Shown here: positions 46,940 to 60,599 of the stretch, one piece after another | Layout: each line of letters starts with the position of its first letter | How positions within the stretch are numbered: the first letter of the stretch is position 1 | DNA from: Niebla homalea | Lineage: Eukaryota; Ascomycota; Lecanoromycetes; Lecanorales; Ramalinaceae | Reading direction: 5' to 3' | Length of the DNA: 64,000 nucleotides | Assembly: GCA_019925105.1 (NCBI GenBank) | Contig: JAHGAU010000011.1 | Location: 1,426,001-1,490,000, forward strand | Translations under genes and position numbers: made by a program | The notes under the pieces: model-generated | Databases searched by the model: none | The model's input: only the letters and a program-made list of their open reading frames with translations | Told to the model about the DNA's origin: nothing

Positions 46940-47880
46940 ATTCCGGCGTTCCTTAATACTCGGTTATTTAACCTTATTAATAACCGTAAAAAATCCGATA
47001 TTTATAACGTTAAAAATAAAAACCGGTATTTACTTAGCCTTTATTTACGTCTTAAAGGTTAAAAGTATTTATAGTTATTTAAAGAGTAAGAATTTATTTA
47101 TATATTTTTTTTTTAAGAAAACCTATAATATTATAATTAAATCTATTTAAGGGTTATTTTTAAACATATTGCTTTTCCGTTATTTTATAGGTTTATTTAA
47201 TATTATAATTTTAAAATTCCGATTATATTATTAAATATCCTTACCGATATATATATTATTATTATTTTATTTATATGATTCTACCGATTAATATAATATC
47301 GTTTCTTATGCCGTCCCGGTATTTATAGCCTTTTTAGCCCCCTATTAAGTATAATTTTTCCGCCGTTGCTTTTTACCCCGGGTTAATAGCGAGGTTTCTT
47401 AATTAAGTTTTTAACGATTTTTTTTATTTCCTTAATTAAATTAAACTATAATAATAAGCCCGTAATTATTATAAATTTAATAACTGCCTTAATATTTTTT
47501 TATTAATAAGTATTTAACGATAATTATTAATCCTTATCTTTTTAATTAATCCCGGTTTAAGTTCCTTAAATAATAAATAAAAAATTAATATATATATGGT
47601 ATTTTACTTTTATTATTTATATTTATAATTAATATTAATTTAATTATTAATATATATAATAAAAAGGAAGTAAATTAAATTATTTTTATTTATCCGGAGT
47701 TAAATTATTAATGCGTTATTATTTTTCTTTATAATCTTATAATATTAAAAATACTTATTAATAATCTTATCGTTATTTAAAGCCGGATATTATTACTTTT
47801 AAGGGATTAATTCTTTATATTTATATTAATACTTTATTTACCTTTTTATAGTCTATAGGGTAATTATTATTAATTTCACC
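46940..47880 (-). pseudogene. LINE (-) ORF2 C-terminal region relic
   Basis: Corresponds to 22040-22990 of the + LINE. The LRINK-type block and Cys/His segment are at about 47580-47720 on the - strand. The stretch 46910-47150 is 3' UTR with the ATTCCGGCGTTCCTTAATA block. Confidence 0.65.
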
Positions 47881-50060
47881 TTTATAATTTTTTTTTTTCC
47901 GCCGCTTTACTTTAGGTAAAAATTTATATACTTTTATGTTAACTTTTAAAACGTAAGTTAAATTAACCTCTTTTTTAACTTACCTTAATTTAACTTCCGT
48001 AAAAAGGGTAAATATCGTTTTTACGTTTTTTTATATAAAATTTTTTATAATTTTAATAAATACGTTTATTTCCTATTAACGTAATTAAGTTTATATCCTT
48101 TTTAAGTTTCGTTTAAATAATTATTTAATTTAAAGTTAACTTTATTAATAATATAAAAACCTCGGATTCTAATACCGGGATAAAAGTTACTTTATATACT
48201 TTATTTATTATTCTTAAGTATCGGTTTTAAACCTTTTATAATTACTGGATAAGCTTTTTCCTATATTTAAGTGTATTTTTAAGTATATATTAAATAATTA
48301 TTACGTATATTATCGTAAGCTTTATAACCGTTTAATAAACGGTTTTAACCTTTTATAAAGTAGCTTTTTACGTTAACGCCGTAAAATAAATAAGGCCTTT
48401 TTCTTATAAAATTATTTTCTTTTAAACTTTTTTTATATAATCCTTTTAGTCTAGTTTCTTATTAATTTATAAACCGAGTATTTTAATATTGGCTTCCGGT
48501 TTTACCGTTATATTATTTAAGTTTATTATAATTATTATATTATATAATTTTAAGCTTTTTATTATATAAATAAACTTATACTTATATAAGATAAACTAGG
48601 CCTTATATATCTTTATTTATTATAAATAAACTTTATAAGTTTATTTTAACTTTAAATAATTTATATAAATAAACGTATTATAAGTTAAAAAATAAATATT
48701 ATTAATAAACCCCTTTATTTAAACCTTTTATTTTAACTTTATTAAATCTTTAATAAGCGGGCCGTTAAAGAATAAGAATAAAATTAAAAAATAAAGTAAC
48801 CTTTAAGGAATCCTTATTATTATAAGCTTTATTAAATTTATCTTTTATTTTAAGTTAATTAACGTTGCTTAATTACTTAAAAAACTTTTTATCTAATTTA
48901 TAAGAAAAATAAAATTCTTTTTTTCCGTAAATTATATAATAACCTTTAATAATTTATTTTATTAAACGCCTTTATAATATTTAGGGAAAAAAAGACGTAT
49001 AATATATTTCTTCTTATAGCTTTATACCGTATATACGTTATTAATTAAGCCTTTAAAAACCGTCTTTATTAATTGTTTTCTTTTTATTTTTATTTATTAA
49101 TTAAAAAGTAACTTATACCCTTTTATATAATTACTTAAAATCTTTATAATTACGGTTTTTAAAGCCTTCTTTAATATATAAAAGAATATTATAAATCTAT
49201 ATAATTTTACCTTTAAGTAATTTAACTTAACCGGCTTCTTAAGGATAATCGTTTTAATTTCCTTAAATTTATAAAAATAATATCTTATATTAAAATAAGC
49301 TTAAAATAAATAAATAAAGATTTTTCTAAATAACGATATTATTATAAATAGGAACCTATTTAATATACTGTTAAATCCGGGGCTTTATTTTTTTTTAATT
49401 TATTAATTACTTTAATTATTATTTTTTAAATTATTATTTTATTTATTATTATTTATTTAAGATATACCGTATTATTAATATTTATTAAGTTAGCTTCCGG
49501 TAACGGGGAAAAAACGCCTTTTTAAAAGCCTTAATTTTACTATTAAAGGTATTTATTACTATATTATCTAATCTTTTTAAGGATAAAAACTTAAAGATAA
49601 GTTTAAGTTTTTTATTTTATTCCTTATTATATTTTATTAACTTTTAAATATTACGAAAGGAAACCATTAAGTTATATATTATAGCCCGGAAGTATATTTA
49701 TTCAACCTTTTAAATAATTCTTTTTTTTTTTCTTTTTAAGTTTTTTTAAATTATTAAAACGTTTCCTGGTTTTTATACTTAATAATTTACTCTTTAAGCG
49801 TTTTTATTTTTATAATTATTTTTATATATTCCTTCTTTTAATAAGTTTTAATTCTTTAAGATAATTTTATTATTAAGATTATAACGTTAATTACTTTATT
49901 TAAAGTTTTTATTACCCGTTTTATAAAATGGTTAATCTATTTTTTATTATTAAGCCGGGGAGCTCCGTTAATTAAGATATTATTTTTACCGTTTTTATAA
50001 ATACTTTAACTTCTTTAACCGTCTTTTATATTTATTTAAATAATAAAAACGAAGTTATAT
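47881..50060 (-). pseudogene. LINE (-) reverse transcriptase relic
   Basis: The active site reads KGFINNIYFLTYNT at about 48695-48720 on the - strand (ancestral F-V-D-D). Thumb and connection sequence lies towards 48100-48450. Catalytic Asp residues are now Asn. Confidence 0.8.
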
Positions 50061-50830
50061 TAATAAATTAATTTAAGGTTATTTATATTAAGACGTAATT
50101 TAAACCATATTTTAAGTCCTTTTAAGGTTTATATATTATAATTAAATTAATAATACTTTCTAAGCTAAATATTAAGTTAATTATAATCTTAAGTTTACGG
50201 CTTTTTTATATAATAGGTTTTTTTAATATTAATAACGTAAAATTAAATTATATAATAATTATTAATAATTCCTTAAATTCAATATAATAAATTATATAAC
50301 CGTTTTTATTCTATTAAATATAATAAAAATTAAAGTCCCTTATTAAAAGGTACTTATTAAATATAATTATAATATCCTTAAATAATAAGATTATAAAAAG
50401 TTTTTTCTTATTAAATAATAACGGATTATACGTATTATAAATATTTAAATTACCCTTATTATCCCTTTTTTATATAATCCGGAGGATATATAAGTTCCCT
50501 CCATAATAAATAACGTTTTAATTATTTATATTTAACTTTTTATTAATAAAGAAATACGTTTACGTTATCTTATTATTTTTAAAAATTAAATAAAAATTAT
50601 CTCCCGGGTTAATTAAAAAGTAAATATATAAACTATATAATAACTCTTATATTATTATAATATTAATATCTTTTATTTACTTAAATTTAAATATCGGTAT
50701 TATAACTTTAATTGCTTTCCCGTATATATTATAGTATATTACCTTTAAAAGCGTAAGTATATTAAATATTAACGTTTATTGGGCTTTTTTTATTAACTTT
50801 TATTTATATAAACGGTTTCTCTTTAAGGTT
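50061..50830 (-). pseudogene. LINE (-) endonuclease relic
   Basis: The DFNFYYI-type GDFN block lies at about 50318-50345. The SDH-like end is near 50090-50120. Between ORF1 and RT on the - strand, as in the other copies. Confidence 0.75.
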
Positions 50831-52652
50831 AAACGTTATTTATTTTAATTTTCTTATTATAATAATAATTTTAATTAAGTAGTTAACTTTAAAGGTTAAT
50901 ATTATTATAAACTTCCTTTTCTTTATATTATTAGTTACCGCGTTTTATTTTTCCCCGTTTAATAAATTCCGTTTATATTTTAAGATCGTCTTTAATTACT
51001 TCGTTAATTTAAGTTTATATAAGTTATAACGTTAAACCTTAACCGCTATCCTAATTTCCTTATATTAAGTTTTTTTCGCTTTTATTATATACCGTAAGTC
51101 TTACGCTAAGTAATTATTATTATTATATATTACGTATTTCGGCGTATTCTTCGTTAAACTTTTTATTATTAAGTTAATATATTTATACGTATTATATTTT
51201 TTAATATATATTACGTACTTTATATTATTAAGGTATTTTATAATAATATATTTATACTTTTAATATTTAAAGTATTAATAAATATCCGTTATCCGATCTT
51301 AAAGTTTTATTAATTTAAGGGATTTACCTTTTATTACCTTTTTATTAAGGATATTGTTATATATCCTTATTAATATTATACTTAAAATAATTATAGACTA
51401 TTTCTTTATATAATTAAAAGCGTTTAACCTTTTTACTATAAAGGGAAATTATAATTGATAATCTTTAATTCAAAGTAAAAAACCGTATTCTCTTTTTTTA
51501 TCCGCCTTAAAGTAACTTCCCCTTTTTCCCTTATAAACCTTATTAAGTATATTCCGTTTATTATAATAATAAAAAACTACCTTAATACTTTTATTATCTT
51601 ATATCCCTTTTACCGGCTTATCCCTTTGACTTCTTTAGCTTCTTTTTCGCCTTTAATAAAATTATATTAAGGAAAATATCCCCGCTTTATAATTTAAATA
51701 TTATAATAATTTACTCTATTAATAATTCTTTTATTACCTTAAACGCCTTTATTAATTATAATAGGTTCGTTTTTATTATTATACTCCTTTCTTTTTCACC
51801 TAATAATTATATAATTATTATTTTCGTTTTCTTTAACGCCGCTGTTTTTTCTTTTACCCTTATTTCCTTTATTGTTAACACCGGTACCGCCTTTACGGCC
51901 CTCGTTATTTAACTTATTCCCGCTCTTTTTTTAAAGTTTCCCTATTGCTCCCTCGTTTTATATATATCCTTTCTGTTTCCTTTTACCTTTGTCCGCCGGT
52001 ATTTTTATTGCCGTTTTTTAAGCTCCGTATAATCTCTTTAATTCCTTTAAATTTCTTTCTATATCCACGTAAAAGTCTTTTATTTTCCGTAACCCGATTT
52101 ATAATATTAATTAAGTCTTTAACGTAATATCCTTCTATATAATTATAAAGAGGTTTTTTAGTACCCTTATTGCCTTTTCTCTTTTTATTTTTCCCCCGCG
52201 TATTTAATAATTATTTCTTTTTATAATTTATTTTTATTTACTTAATATTTCCTTATCTTTACTTAACTTTCTTTTAATTTATATATACTTAATAAGGCCT
52301 TTTATATTTCCGCTTACCCTTTATCCGTCCCTATATACCGTCCTTATCCTTTTTATCCTTTATTTATTACCTTTTATAATAATATTTTTATATATTATAC
52401 GTATCCCTTTATACGTATCTTATTAATTATAGGCTCCTTATTCAATTTAAGGTTTTTTTATCTCGTATTTATTATGTTATTTATATAACTTATTACTATT
52501 CCTATTAATCTGGGCCGTTTACCTTTCTTCCTTTTTATTTTTACTATTATTCCGCTTCTGTTTATCGTATTTAAGGTATTATCCTTATTATTACTTAAGT
52601 TATATACACATACATCATTTCTGACCTCTGGGGTCCCGTTGTTCATCGCCAT
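50831..52652 (-). pseudogene. LINE (-) ORF1 relic
   Basis: Starts at the ATG at 52652 and is open for 64 codons (MAMNNGTPEVRNDVCVYNL), the best-preserved ORF1 N-terminus in the window. A Lys/Arg-rich segment follows. Degenerate zinc knuckles are at about 51170-51280. The open frame on the opposite strand at 51945-52127 is an antisense shadow. Confidence 0.8.
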
Positions 52653-52670
52653 CCTCCAAACTCTTCCTTC

Positions 52671-55600
52671 ACGGTTATAATATATAGGCTACGAAAAGAC
52701 TTAAAATATGGATTAGATTATATACCGATATAAATAACCTTAAATTAAACCGTTAATACGACCTTATTACCACCGGTAAGGAGGGCATAGAAGACGGTTA
52801 AGGTAATAAAGGTTTATAAAAAAACAGAGGAAACGGTAATATAGTTTATAAACCTCCCTTAATTAAATAATAAAAACCGGATTAACCTTTTTATAAAGTA
52901 AGTAATAAAAATATTAAATAAAATAATTAATAAGATAATCTTAATAATAAAGCCCTTTTAAAAAGTTAAAACTTATTAAAATAAAGGATATACGACCGCA
53001 ATTATAATGGTAAAAAAGCTAATAAAGTAAGCTTTTAAGTATAAAAATTAAAAAATACTTAATTAATTAAGGGTTACTTAAGAAGAAAAGGAGAAAATTA
53101 TTAAGAAAATTAAATAAATATACTTTTAATCTACGGTATATAATTTAATGATTTTACTTTATAGTATTTAAAAGTTAATAAAGTATAATAAAAAATAAAA
53201 TAGGAAATTAAAATTTATTTTTAAGTTCCCGCCCCTTAAAAGACCCGATAATATATTAATTAATACCTTTAACGGTAAGATTAAAACCCTTAAAGGAGCA
53301 TTTTTCCCCTTTCCGTTAAAGATTAACTTAAACGATATCGACGGCGTTATATACTTTAACCTTATATTAATAAATAAAGTGGTAATATAAGATATAATAA
53401 CCAGGACGATTAATAAATTAAAAAAAAATAAAACCCTAAAATTGAATAAAATCCCCAATAGATTCCTATTAATAATAATATTGCCGTTTAAAAGGGTTTT
53501 CATCCATTTCTTTTAAGTATACTTTAACGTTGGCTATTATTTACGTAAGTTTAAGGAAATAAAAACAATTATTTTTAAGAAGCTTATTAAGCCGGATTAC
53601 TTTAAGGTAAAGTCTTATAAACTTATTATATTCCTTTATATGCTGAAAAAGGCCTTAAAGATAATAGTAATAAAAATCCTTAACGATTATATAAAAAATT
53701 ATGGACTTCTTTCCGATTAATAAATAAAAGTAAAAAAGGGTTAATTAATAAAAATAGCCCTTAAAAGACTAATCAACGGCATATATATAATATAAAATTA
53801 TAGGAAGAAATATATTATAAGTCTTCTTTCTCTCGATATTATAAATACCTTCGATAAAATAAATTATTAAAGGTTATTATATAACTTAAGGAAGAAAGGG
53901 ATATTATTTTTCTTACTTAAGTAAATAAAAAGTTTCTTTAAATAACTAAATTATATTAAATAGTTTAAGATAAAAAATAAGCCCAATAAAGCCCGCTATA
54001 ATAAGGATTCCTTAAAGATTATTTATTTCTTTTATATTATTCTTATTCTTTAACGGTTTATTAATTAAAGAGTTTATTAAGTTAAAATAAAAAATTTAAG
54101 TTAAAGGCTTTATCGATAATATTTACCTTTTAACCTATAGTACCTTTATATATATAAATTATCTGGAATTAAAATAAGCTTATAAAGTTTATTTTTAATA
54201 AATAAAAACTTATAAAGCTTAATTTATACTATATAAATATAAACTTATCTATATAATTAAAAGCCCGAAGTTATATAATATAATAATTATAATAAACTTA
54301 AGTAAAATTATAGTAAAGCCGGATATCAATATTAAAGTCCTTAATTTTTAAGTAAATAAGAAACTCGATTAAAAGGACTATATAAGAAAGGTTTAAAAAA
54401 ATAACTTTATAAAAAAGGGGCCTTATTTATCTCGTTATATCGATATAAAAAGTTACGTTATAGAAGGCCCAGACTATTTATTAAGCTATAATAAAGTTAG
54501 TTATAATATACGCTATAGCCATCTAATATATACTTAAGGGTACTCCGGGATATAAAAAGGAGCTTATTTAAATATTATAAAAAGTCTAGAACCGGTATTT
54601 AAAAGTAATTAATAATATTTATAAAGTAACCTTTATCCCGGTATTAAAGTTTAAAGTTTTTATACCGTTAATTAAGGTTTTATTGGATTAAATAGTCGCT
54701 TAAATAAGGTTAAAAAGATATATATATTTAATTATAATAATAGGAAACGGGCGGATCCGCTAGAATCTTAATAAGCTTTAAATTAAAAGGAATAAATTAA
54801 AAATATTTATCCCCCTTTTATTAAGATAAAATAGGAATAAGTTGAAAGGGAAATTAACCTTATTAATATCCCAGAGGCTAATTTAAACGTATATAAATTC
54901 CCATTAAATATAAAACAAATTAAGATTAAAAGGATTTAAAAAGTAAAAGTTATAATAATTACTTTATAAACTATAATAAAGTAAATTAAACGTTAACGGA
55001 AATATAAAGACTTTATACCTTAAAGTTATTATTATTTAACTTTTAACGATAAAAGATTATTAATAAATATCTCCGTTATTATAATATTATGAAGAAGGGT
55101 AATAATATATTAATAATTTAACTCCGGATAAATAAAAACGGTTTAACTTATTTCTTATTTATTATATATATCGGAGGTCGGATAAATACCGGATATAAGT
55201 ATAAATAAAGAAAGTAAAACGTTATATACGTTTTTATTTTTTATTTTTTATTTACGGAAATTAAATTAAAACTTATCGTAAAAGTTAATATTTATAATTA
55301 CCATTAAATATTATTTATAAAACGAGGTATCCGGGTATCCGTTAAGTTTATAATATTTACCGGATTATTATTATAATTTAACCTTATTATAAAAATAAAT
55401 AAGGTTACCGGAGACCTTATAGAAAAGGCCCGTTACCGGTTAAAGAAGAAAAAGAGAAATAGAAATTAATTAAGTTAATTATATAAACCGGAAAGCATTT
55501 TCTATAACTATAAGGATATAATAATAAACGCTTATTAAAAGTTTTTAAAAAAGTTAATAACGATAATAATATAAGAAAGGTATATATTAAGCATATAAAT

Positions 55601-55958
55601 ATTAATAAAAACATTTAAAAACGTTATATAAAGTTAAAATAATATAAATATATAAAGGAGCGGAAGAATAATAAGCTTAAAAGTAACCTTTATAAGGATA
55701 TAATCGTAATATTATGGATTTTCTTAAAGGAGTTAAAATACAGGAAATATATAAATAAATTATTACTCTTTAAACGGCTATTAATATCCTTTACCTTAAA
55801 GGATAAAGGGTAAAGGCCTGGTAAACGCCGGTTTTTTACCTTAACGTTATAAGTATCAGGTTTTTACGGTTACCAGTAAGGCCAAAAGGCCGCGTATTAA
55901 GGAACGCCGGAATTAGCTTAACTAGATCCGTAGTATAAATCAATTAATCAATTAATTA
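52671..55958 (+). mobile_element. LINE (+) second part
   Basis: This resumes the element begun at 44350. It has the end of the endonuclease (52700-52770), RT with GFIDNIYLLTYST at 54101-54139 (one Asp still intact), the C-terminal conserved block (LRINKNGL near 55120-55150), the 3' UTR and the ATCAATTAATCAATT tail (55939-55958). The antisense frames at 53168-53503 and 55417-55614 are not genes. Confidence 0.9.
52770..54600 (+). pseudogene. LINE (+) reverse transcriptase relic
   Basis: Fingers, palm and thumb sequence can be followed from 52840 to 54560. The box at 54101-54118 reads G-F-I-D-N-I, so only the second Asp has changed to Asn. This is the least damaged RT active site of the LINE copies here. 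Elsewhere Gln and Trp stops are frequent. Confidence 0.8.
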
Positions 55959-56917
55959 GTATAATAATTATAATAAATATAATTAAAATCGTAATAAAAG
56001 CGGAACTTAATATTAAAGTCTTTAACCTTTAAATTAATAAAAGATTTTATTAAAAAAATTATATAAAAAAAGTTTAAAGGAAAATGATTTCATAAGAAAT
56101 TTTTTTATATATCTTACGATATTAACGTAAAACTTTACCTTATAAAAGATTAAGATTATTTATTAACTAATAACAGTAATAGGACGTAACTTATATACTG
56201 ATTTTATATTTATTATTTACGGAACTTAAAATAAGATTAATTAAATAAATGGGGATAAATAATTATTATAAAATGCTTTTTATAAAATAAAATATCCGGG
56301 CGGCCAAAACGTTTATAATATTTCTACGTTTATTACTTTAATTTAACCTTATTAATAAAATAAATAAAATCGTTAAAAACCTTATAAAGAAAACTTATTA
56401 TTAATTAAGAAGGAAAAAAAAAAGGATAAATATTAATTACGGTAATTATATAAATTAAAAAGTCTCCTTTATAGCCGAAAAGATATAATGATAAACGCTT
56501 ATTAAAAGTCCTTAAAAAAGATAACCGTAATAATAAGGCAGAAACGTAAATATAATTAAAATAATCATAATATATATACCTATAAAAACATTTAAAGGTA
56601 TTATTTAAAATATTAATATAAAGCGGCCCCGTAAAAAAATAAAAAAGTAATAAATTTAAAGTTAATCCTTATAAGGATGTAATTATAATATTATAAGTTT
56701 TATTGAAAAAGCGTATGAATAAATTTTTTTAAATGGCTATAAATGCTTTTTATCCTTCGGGATAAACATAAAAACTGGGTAAATACCGGTTTTAGTTTTA
56801 TAGTTATAAATATTAGGTTTTTACGGGTATTAATAAATCTTAATAACCGACTATTAAGGAACGTTAGTATTAACTTAACTAGGTCCGTAGTATAAATCAA
56901 TCAATTAATTAATTAAA
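55959..56917 (+). mobile_element. LINE 3' fragment with internal deletion
   Basis: Starts inside the RT thumb region (matching 54285-54480), then jumps to sequence matching 55310 onward, so about 830 bp is missing internally. It ends with its own TCAATTAATT tail (56893-56917). It is directly adjacent to the tail of the previous LINE. More degraded than its neighbours. Confidence 0.75.
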
Positions 56918-57050
56918 TCAATAAACACATTATATACTTATTATACTAAGTTATAAGCCCGGCGTAACTCTAACGATATATTAAGATTTATTTAAATAAT
57001 TAATTTATTTATTAAATTAAAATATAAATTATTTATTATATTATATTAAG
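56918..57050. other. AT-rich spacer
   Basis: AT-rich; no identified content apart from a TTATTATATTATATTA stretch that may be half of the target duplication of the next fragment. Confidence 0.4.
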
Positions 57051-58060
57051 TGCGGAGGTTAAGAGGGTTACAAGGGTAAAGGTAATGGCGATTATTAAAT
57101 AAATTAAGACGCGATAAACCAAACGCTAGCGTAAATATAGGGAATCGATCGTTTAAATACGGCGGTATCCGGCCTTAAATAGCGAGGAAATTATTAATAG
57201 GTACTTCCGCCGCCACGGGATTATAAGGAAGGGTAATAACGTATTAATAATTTAAACTTTAAACGGGAAAGAACTGCGTAACTTACTTCCTTTTTATTAT
57301 ATACGCCGGTAATTAAGTAAATACCGGATATAAATATAAGTAAAAAAAAGTAAAACGTTATATACGTATTCATCTTTTACTTCTTATTCGCGAAGATTAA
57401 GATAAAGTTAATTAAAAAAACGGGAATTAATAATTTTTATTAAATATATATTATAAAAAGGGGTATTAAGGCGGCCGTTAAGTTTATGATAACTACGGGT
57501 TTACTATTATAATTCAATTTAATTAATAAAATAAAAAGCTTAATAAGAACCTTACCGAAAAGTTTTATTGTTAATCCCGGAATGAAAAAAAGTATTATAT
57601 TTAATATAAGGTAAAAGTCGCTATTAATATTAAGATAATTTAAAAGAGGTTAATATAAACGGAAATAACGTTTATTATAAAAAACGTTTAAAATAAATAA
57701 AATAATAATAATATACGTATTAATAAGGGCGCTTAAAAATACTATTTAAAATATAATATAAAGCGAACCCGTAAAGAGATAAGAAAGTAATATATTTAAA
57801 AGTAATCCTTAAAAGGACTTAATCGTAATATTATAGGTTTTCTTAAAGGAACGTACGATTAAATTATTATTTTTTAAACGGCCGTAAATACTCTTTATTT
57901 TTTAAGATAAAAATAAAGGTGAAATAAATCTTAATTTTAAACCTTAACGTTATAAAGGTTAAGTTTTTATAGTTATTAATAAAGCTTAATAGCCGATTAT
58001 TAAAGAACTTCGGAATTAACTTAATTAGACTCGTAATATAAATTACTTAATGAATTAATT
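57051..58060 (+). mobile_element. 5'-truncated LINE fragment
   Basis: It begins with lightly mutated GC-richer sequence (57051-57190, reading like the ORF2 C-terminal Arg-rich region), passes the conserved C-terminal block (about 57240-57300) and 3' UTR, and ends in a decayed ATTACTTAATGAATT tail. A TTATTATATTA-like sequence flanks both sides. Confidence 0.75.
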
Positions 58061-59125
58061 ATTATTATATTAATTATAATAATAATAATATTTAATAATA
58101 TAAGTTATAATACTATTAATTATAAAAAGTATATAAAAAAAACTTAGTAAGATATTAATTAATTATATTAAGATAATAAAATTAAAGGGATCGTTAAATT
58201 ATATATTATAGAATATAAACGCTTAATTGGTTTTTATTATAATAAATATATAAAAATCGTTAAAAAGAATCTCCTTTAAAGTATTAACGTTACGATTTTA
58301 TTAATAAACTTAAAGGATAAACTAATTAAGGTTTTATTGATCTTAAAAGGATTAAAAAAAACTTACAATTAAATATAAACTGTTTTTAATATAAATATTA
58401 ATAATATCATCCGTTATTAAATAAAAAGGGTTTAAAATTTTTATTCATTTTAAATAAAGCTTAATTAATTATATATTATTAAAAATACGATAATTGACCA
58501 TTAAATATCTTAATAAATTATCTTATTTAAACTTATTTAAGTATATTAATTTATTAAAAAAACGTTTAAGAACTTCAACGGCTTTAAAATAAACCTTTTA
58601 ATCTTAAAATTAACGTAGTAAATTAATAATATACTGTTTTTTTCTAGATAAATTCTTAAAAAAGTCACAATATATATATATTTTTATTAAAATAAACCGT
58701 AAGAAGTAAGAATATTAATATAAATATTAATTAATTTTGTTTTACTAAATATAATCGCTAATAATCCAATATAAATGATACTATAAAAGCAATATAAACT
58801 TAAATTAAAAATTACGGTAACTAAGAAAAACTTAATAATGATAAATTAAAAATATATATACATATATATATTATAAAGGGTTATAAAAAGTTAACAAATA
58901 TTAATATAAATATTACAATTAACATTTAAACGGTTAAAACCTAAAGGGTAAAAAAGTTTAAGCTTAAAAAAAAATAAAAAAGGTTAGATTAAGAAAAGAA
59001 AAAAATTATAACTATAAAGGTTTTTATTATAAAAGTTAATATTCTTATTTAGTTTAATAGAAGAATATTAATAATAAAACGTAACTTAATATTATTTTAA
59101 TAATAGTAAACTTATTTTATACTTA
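58061..59125. other. Unidentified RIP-mutated sequence between LINEs
   Basis: About 1.07 kb of extremely AT-rich DNA with no recognisable domain on either strand. A Lys-rich patch at 58930-59030 (+) and Asn/Ile-rich patches elsewhere are uninformative. It could be a decayed DNA transposon or ancient LINE. Confidence 0.5.
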
Positions 59126-60599
59126 TTATTGATTGATTAATTGATTTATACTACGGATCTAACTAAGTTAATTCCGGCGTTCCCTAATACTCGGTTATTT
59201 AGCCTTATTAATAACCGTAAAAACCCGATATTTATAACGTTAAGAATAAAAACCGGTATTTATTTAATTTTTACTTACGTCTTAAGGGCTAAAAGTATTT
59301 ATGGCCATTTAAAGAATAAGAATTTATTTATATATTTTTTTAAGAAAACCTATAATATTACGATTAAATTTATTTAAAAATTATTTTTAAATTTATTATT
59401 CTTCCCTTACTTTACGGGTTTATTTAATATTAAAATTTTAAAATTCCGATTATATTATTAAATATCTTTATTAATATATATATTATTATTATTTTATTTA
59501 TATAACTTTATTAATTAATATAGTATCATTTTTTATACCGCCTTAATATTTATAGCCCCTTTAACCCTTTATTAAATACAGTTTTTTTATTACTATTTTT
59601 TACCCCCGGATTAACGGTAAAGTTTTTTAATTAAGTTTTTAATTATTTCCTTTATTTCTTTAATTATATTAAATTATAATAATAAGCCCGTAATTATTAT
59701 AAGTTTAACGGCCGCTTTAATACCTTTTTTATTAATAAGTATTTAATAATAATCGTTAATTTATATCCTTTTAATTAATCCCGGTTTAAGTTCCTTAAAT
59801 AATAAATAAAAGATTAATATATATATAATATTTTATTTTTATTATTTATACTTATAATTGGCATTAATCTGGTTACCGGTATATATAATAAAAAAAAAGT
59901 AGGTTAAGCCGTTTTTACTTATCCGGAATTAAATTATTAACGTATTATTTTTTTTTTATAATCCCGTAACGCCGGAAATACTTATTAATAATTTTATTAT
60001 TATTTAAAGCCGGATATTATTATCCTTAAAAGATTAATTCTTTATATTTATGTTAACGCTTTATCTACCTTTTTATAATCTATAAAGTAATCGCCGTTAA
60101 CTTTACCTTTATAATTTTTTTCTTTTCTGCCGTTTTTATTTTAAGTAAAAGTTTATATACTTTTACGTTAACTTTTTAAATATAAATTAAATCAATTTCT
60201 TTTTTAATTTACTTTAATTTAACTTCTATAAAAAGGGTAAATATTATTTTTTTTACGCCTTTTTATTTAAGGCTTTTTATAGTTTTAATAAATATATTCG
60301 TTTTTTATTAATGTAATTAAGTTTATTTTTTTTAAGCTTTATTTAAATAATTATTTAATCTAAAGTTAACTTTATTAATAATATAAAGACTTTAAATTCC
60401 AATATTAAGATAAAAGTCGTTTTATATACTTTATTTATTATTTTTAAATATCGGTTTTAAATTTTCTATAATTACCGGACGGGCTTTTTCTTATATTTAA
60501 ATATACTTTTAAGTATATATTAAATAACTGCTACATACGTTATTATAAGCTTTATAACCGCTTAATAAACGGTTTTAATTTTTATAAGGTAGCTCCTTA

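Larger units (their letters stand above)
46899..52670 (-). mobile_element. Full-length LINE (-), 5.8 kb
   Basis: It is inserted in reverse orientation into the + LINE. The tail (46899-46916, TTGATTAATTGATTT on the + strand) and 3' UTR are at the left; ORF1 begins at 52652 at the right. Its length, about 5.77 kb, agrees with the other full-length copies. A 13-bp target duplication flanks it. All domains are present but inactivated by RIP. Confidence 0.9.

Noticed and set aside
51945..52127. 60-codon open frame on the + strand
   Set aside because: Antisense to LINE ORF1.
53168..53503. 111-codon open frame on the - strand
   Set aside because: It is antisense to the LINE reverse transcriptase; AT-rich complement without domain.
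56700..56900. Open frames in the LINE 3' UTR at 56700-56900 (-) and 59141-59377 (+)
   Set aside because: Both start MIYTTDL and arise because the 3' UTR complement happens to be open in several copies; they lie outside the coding part of the element.
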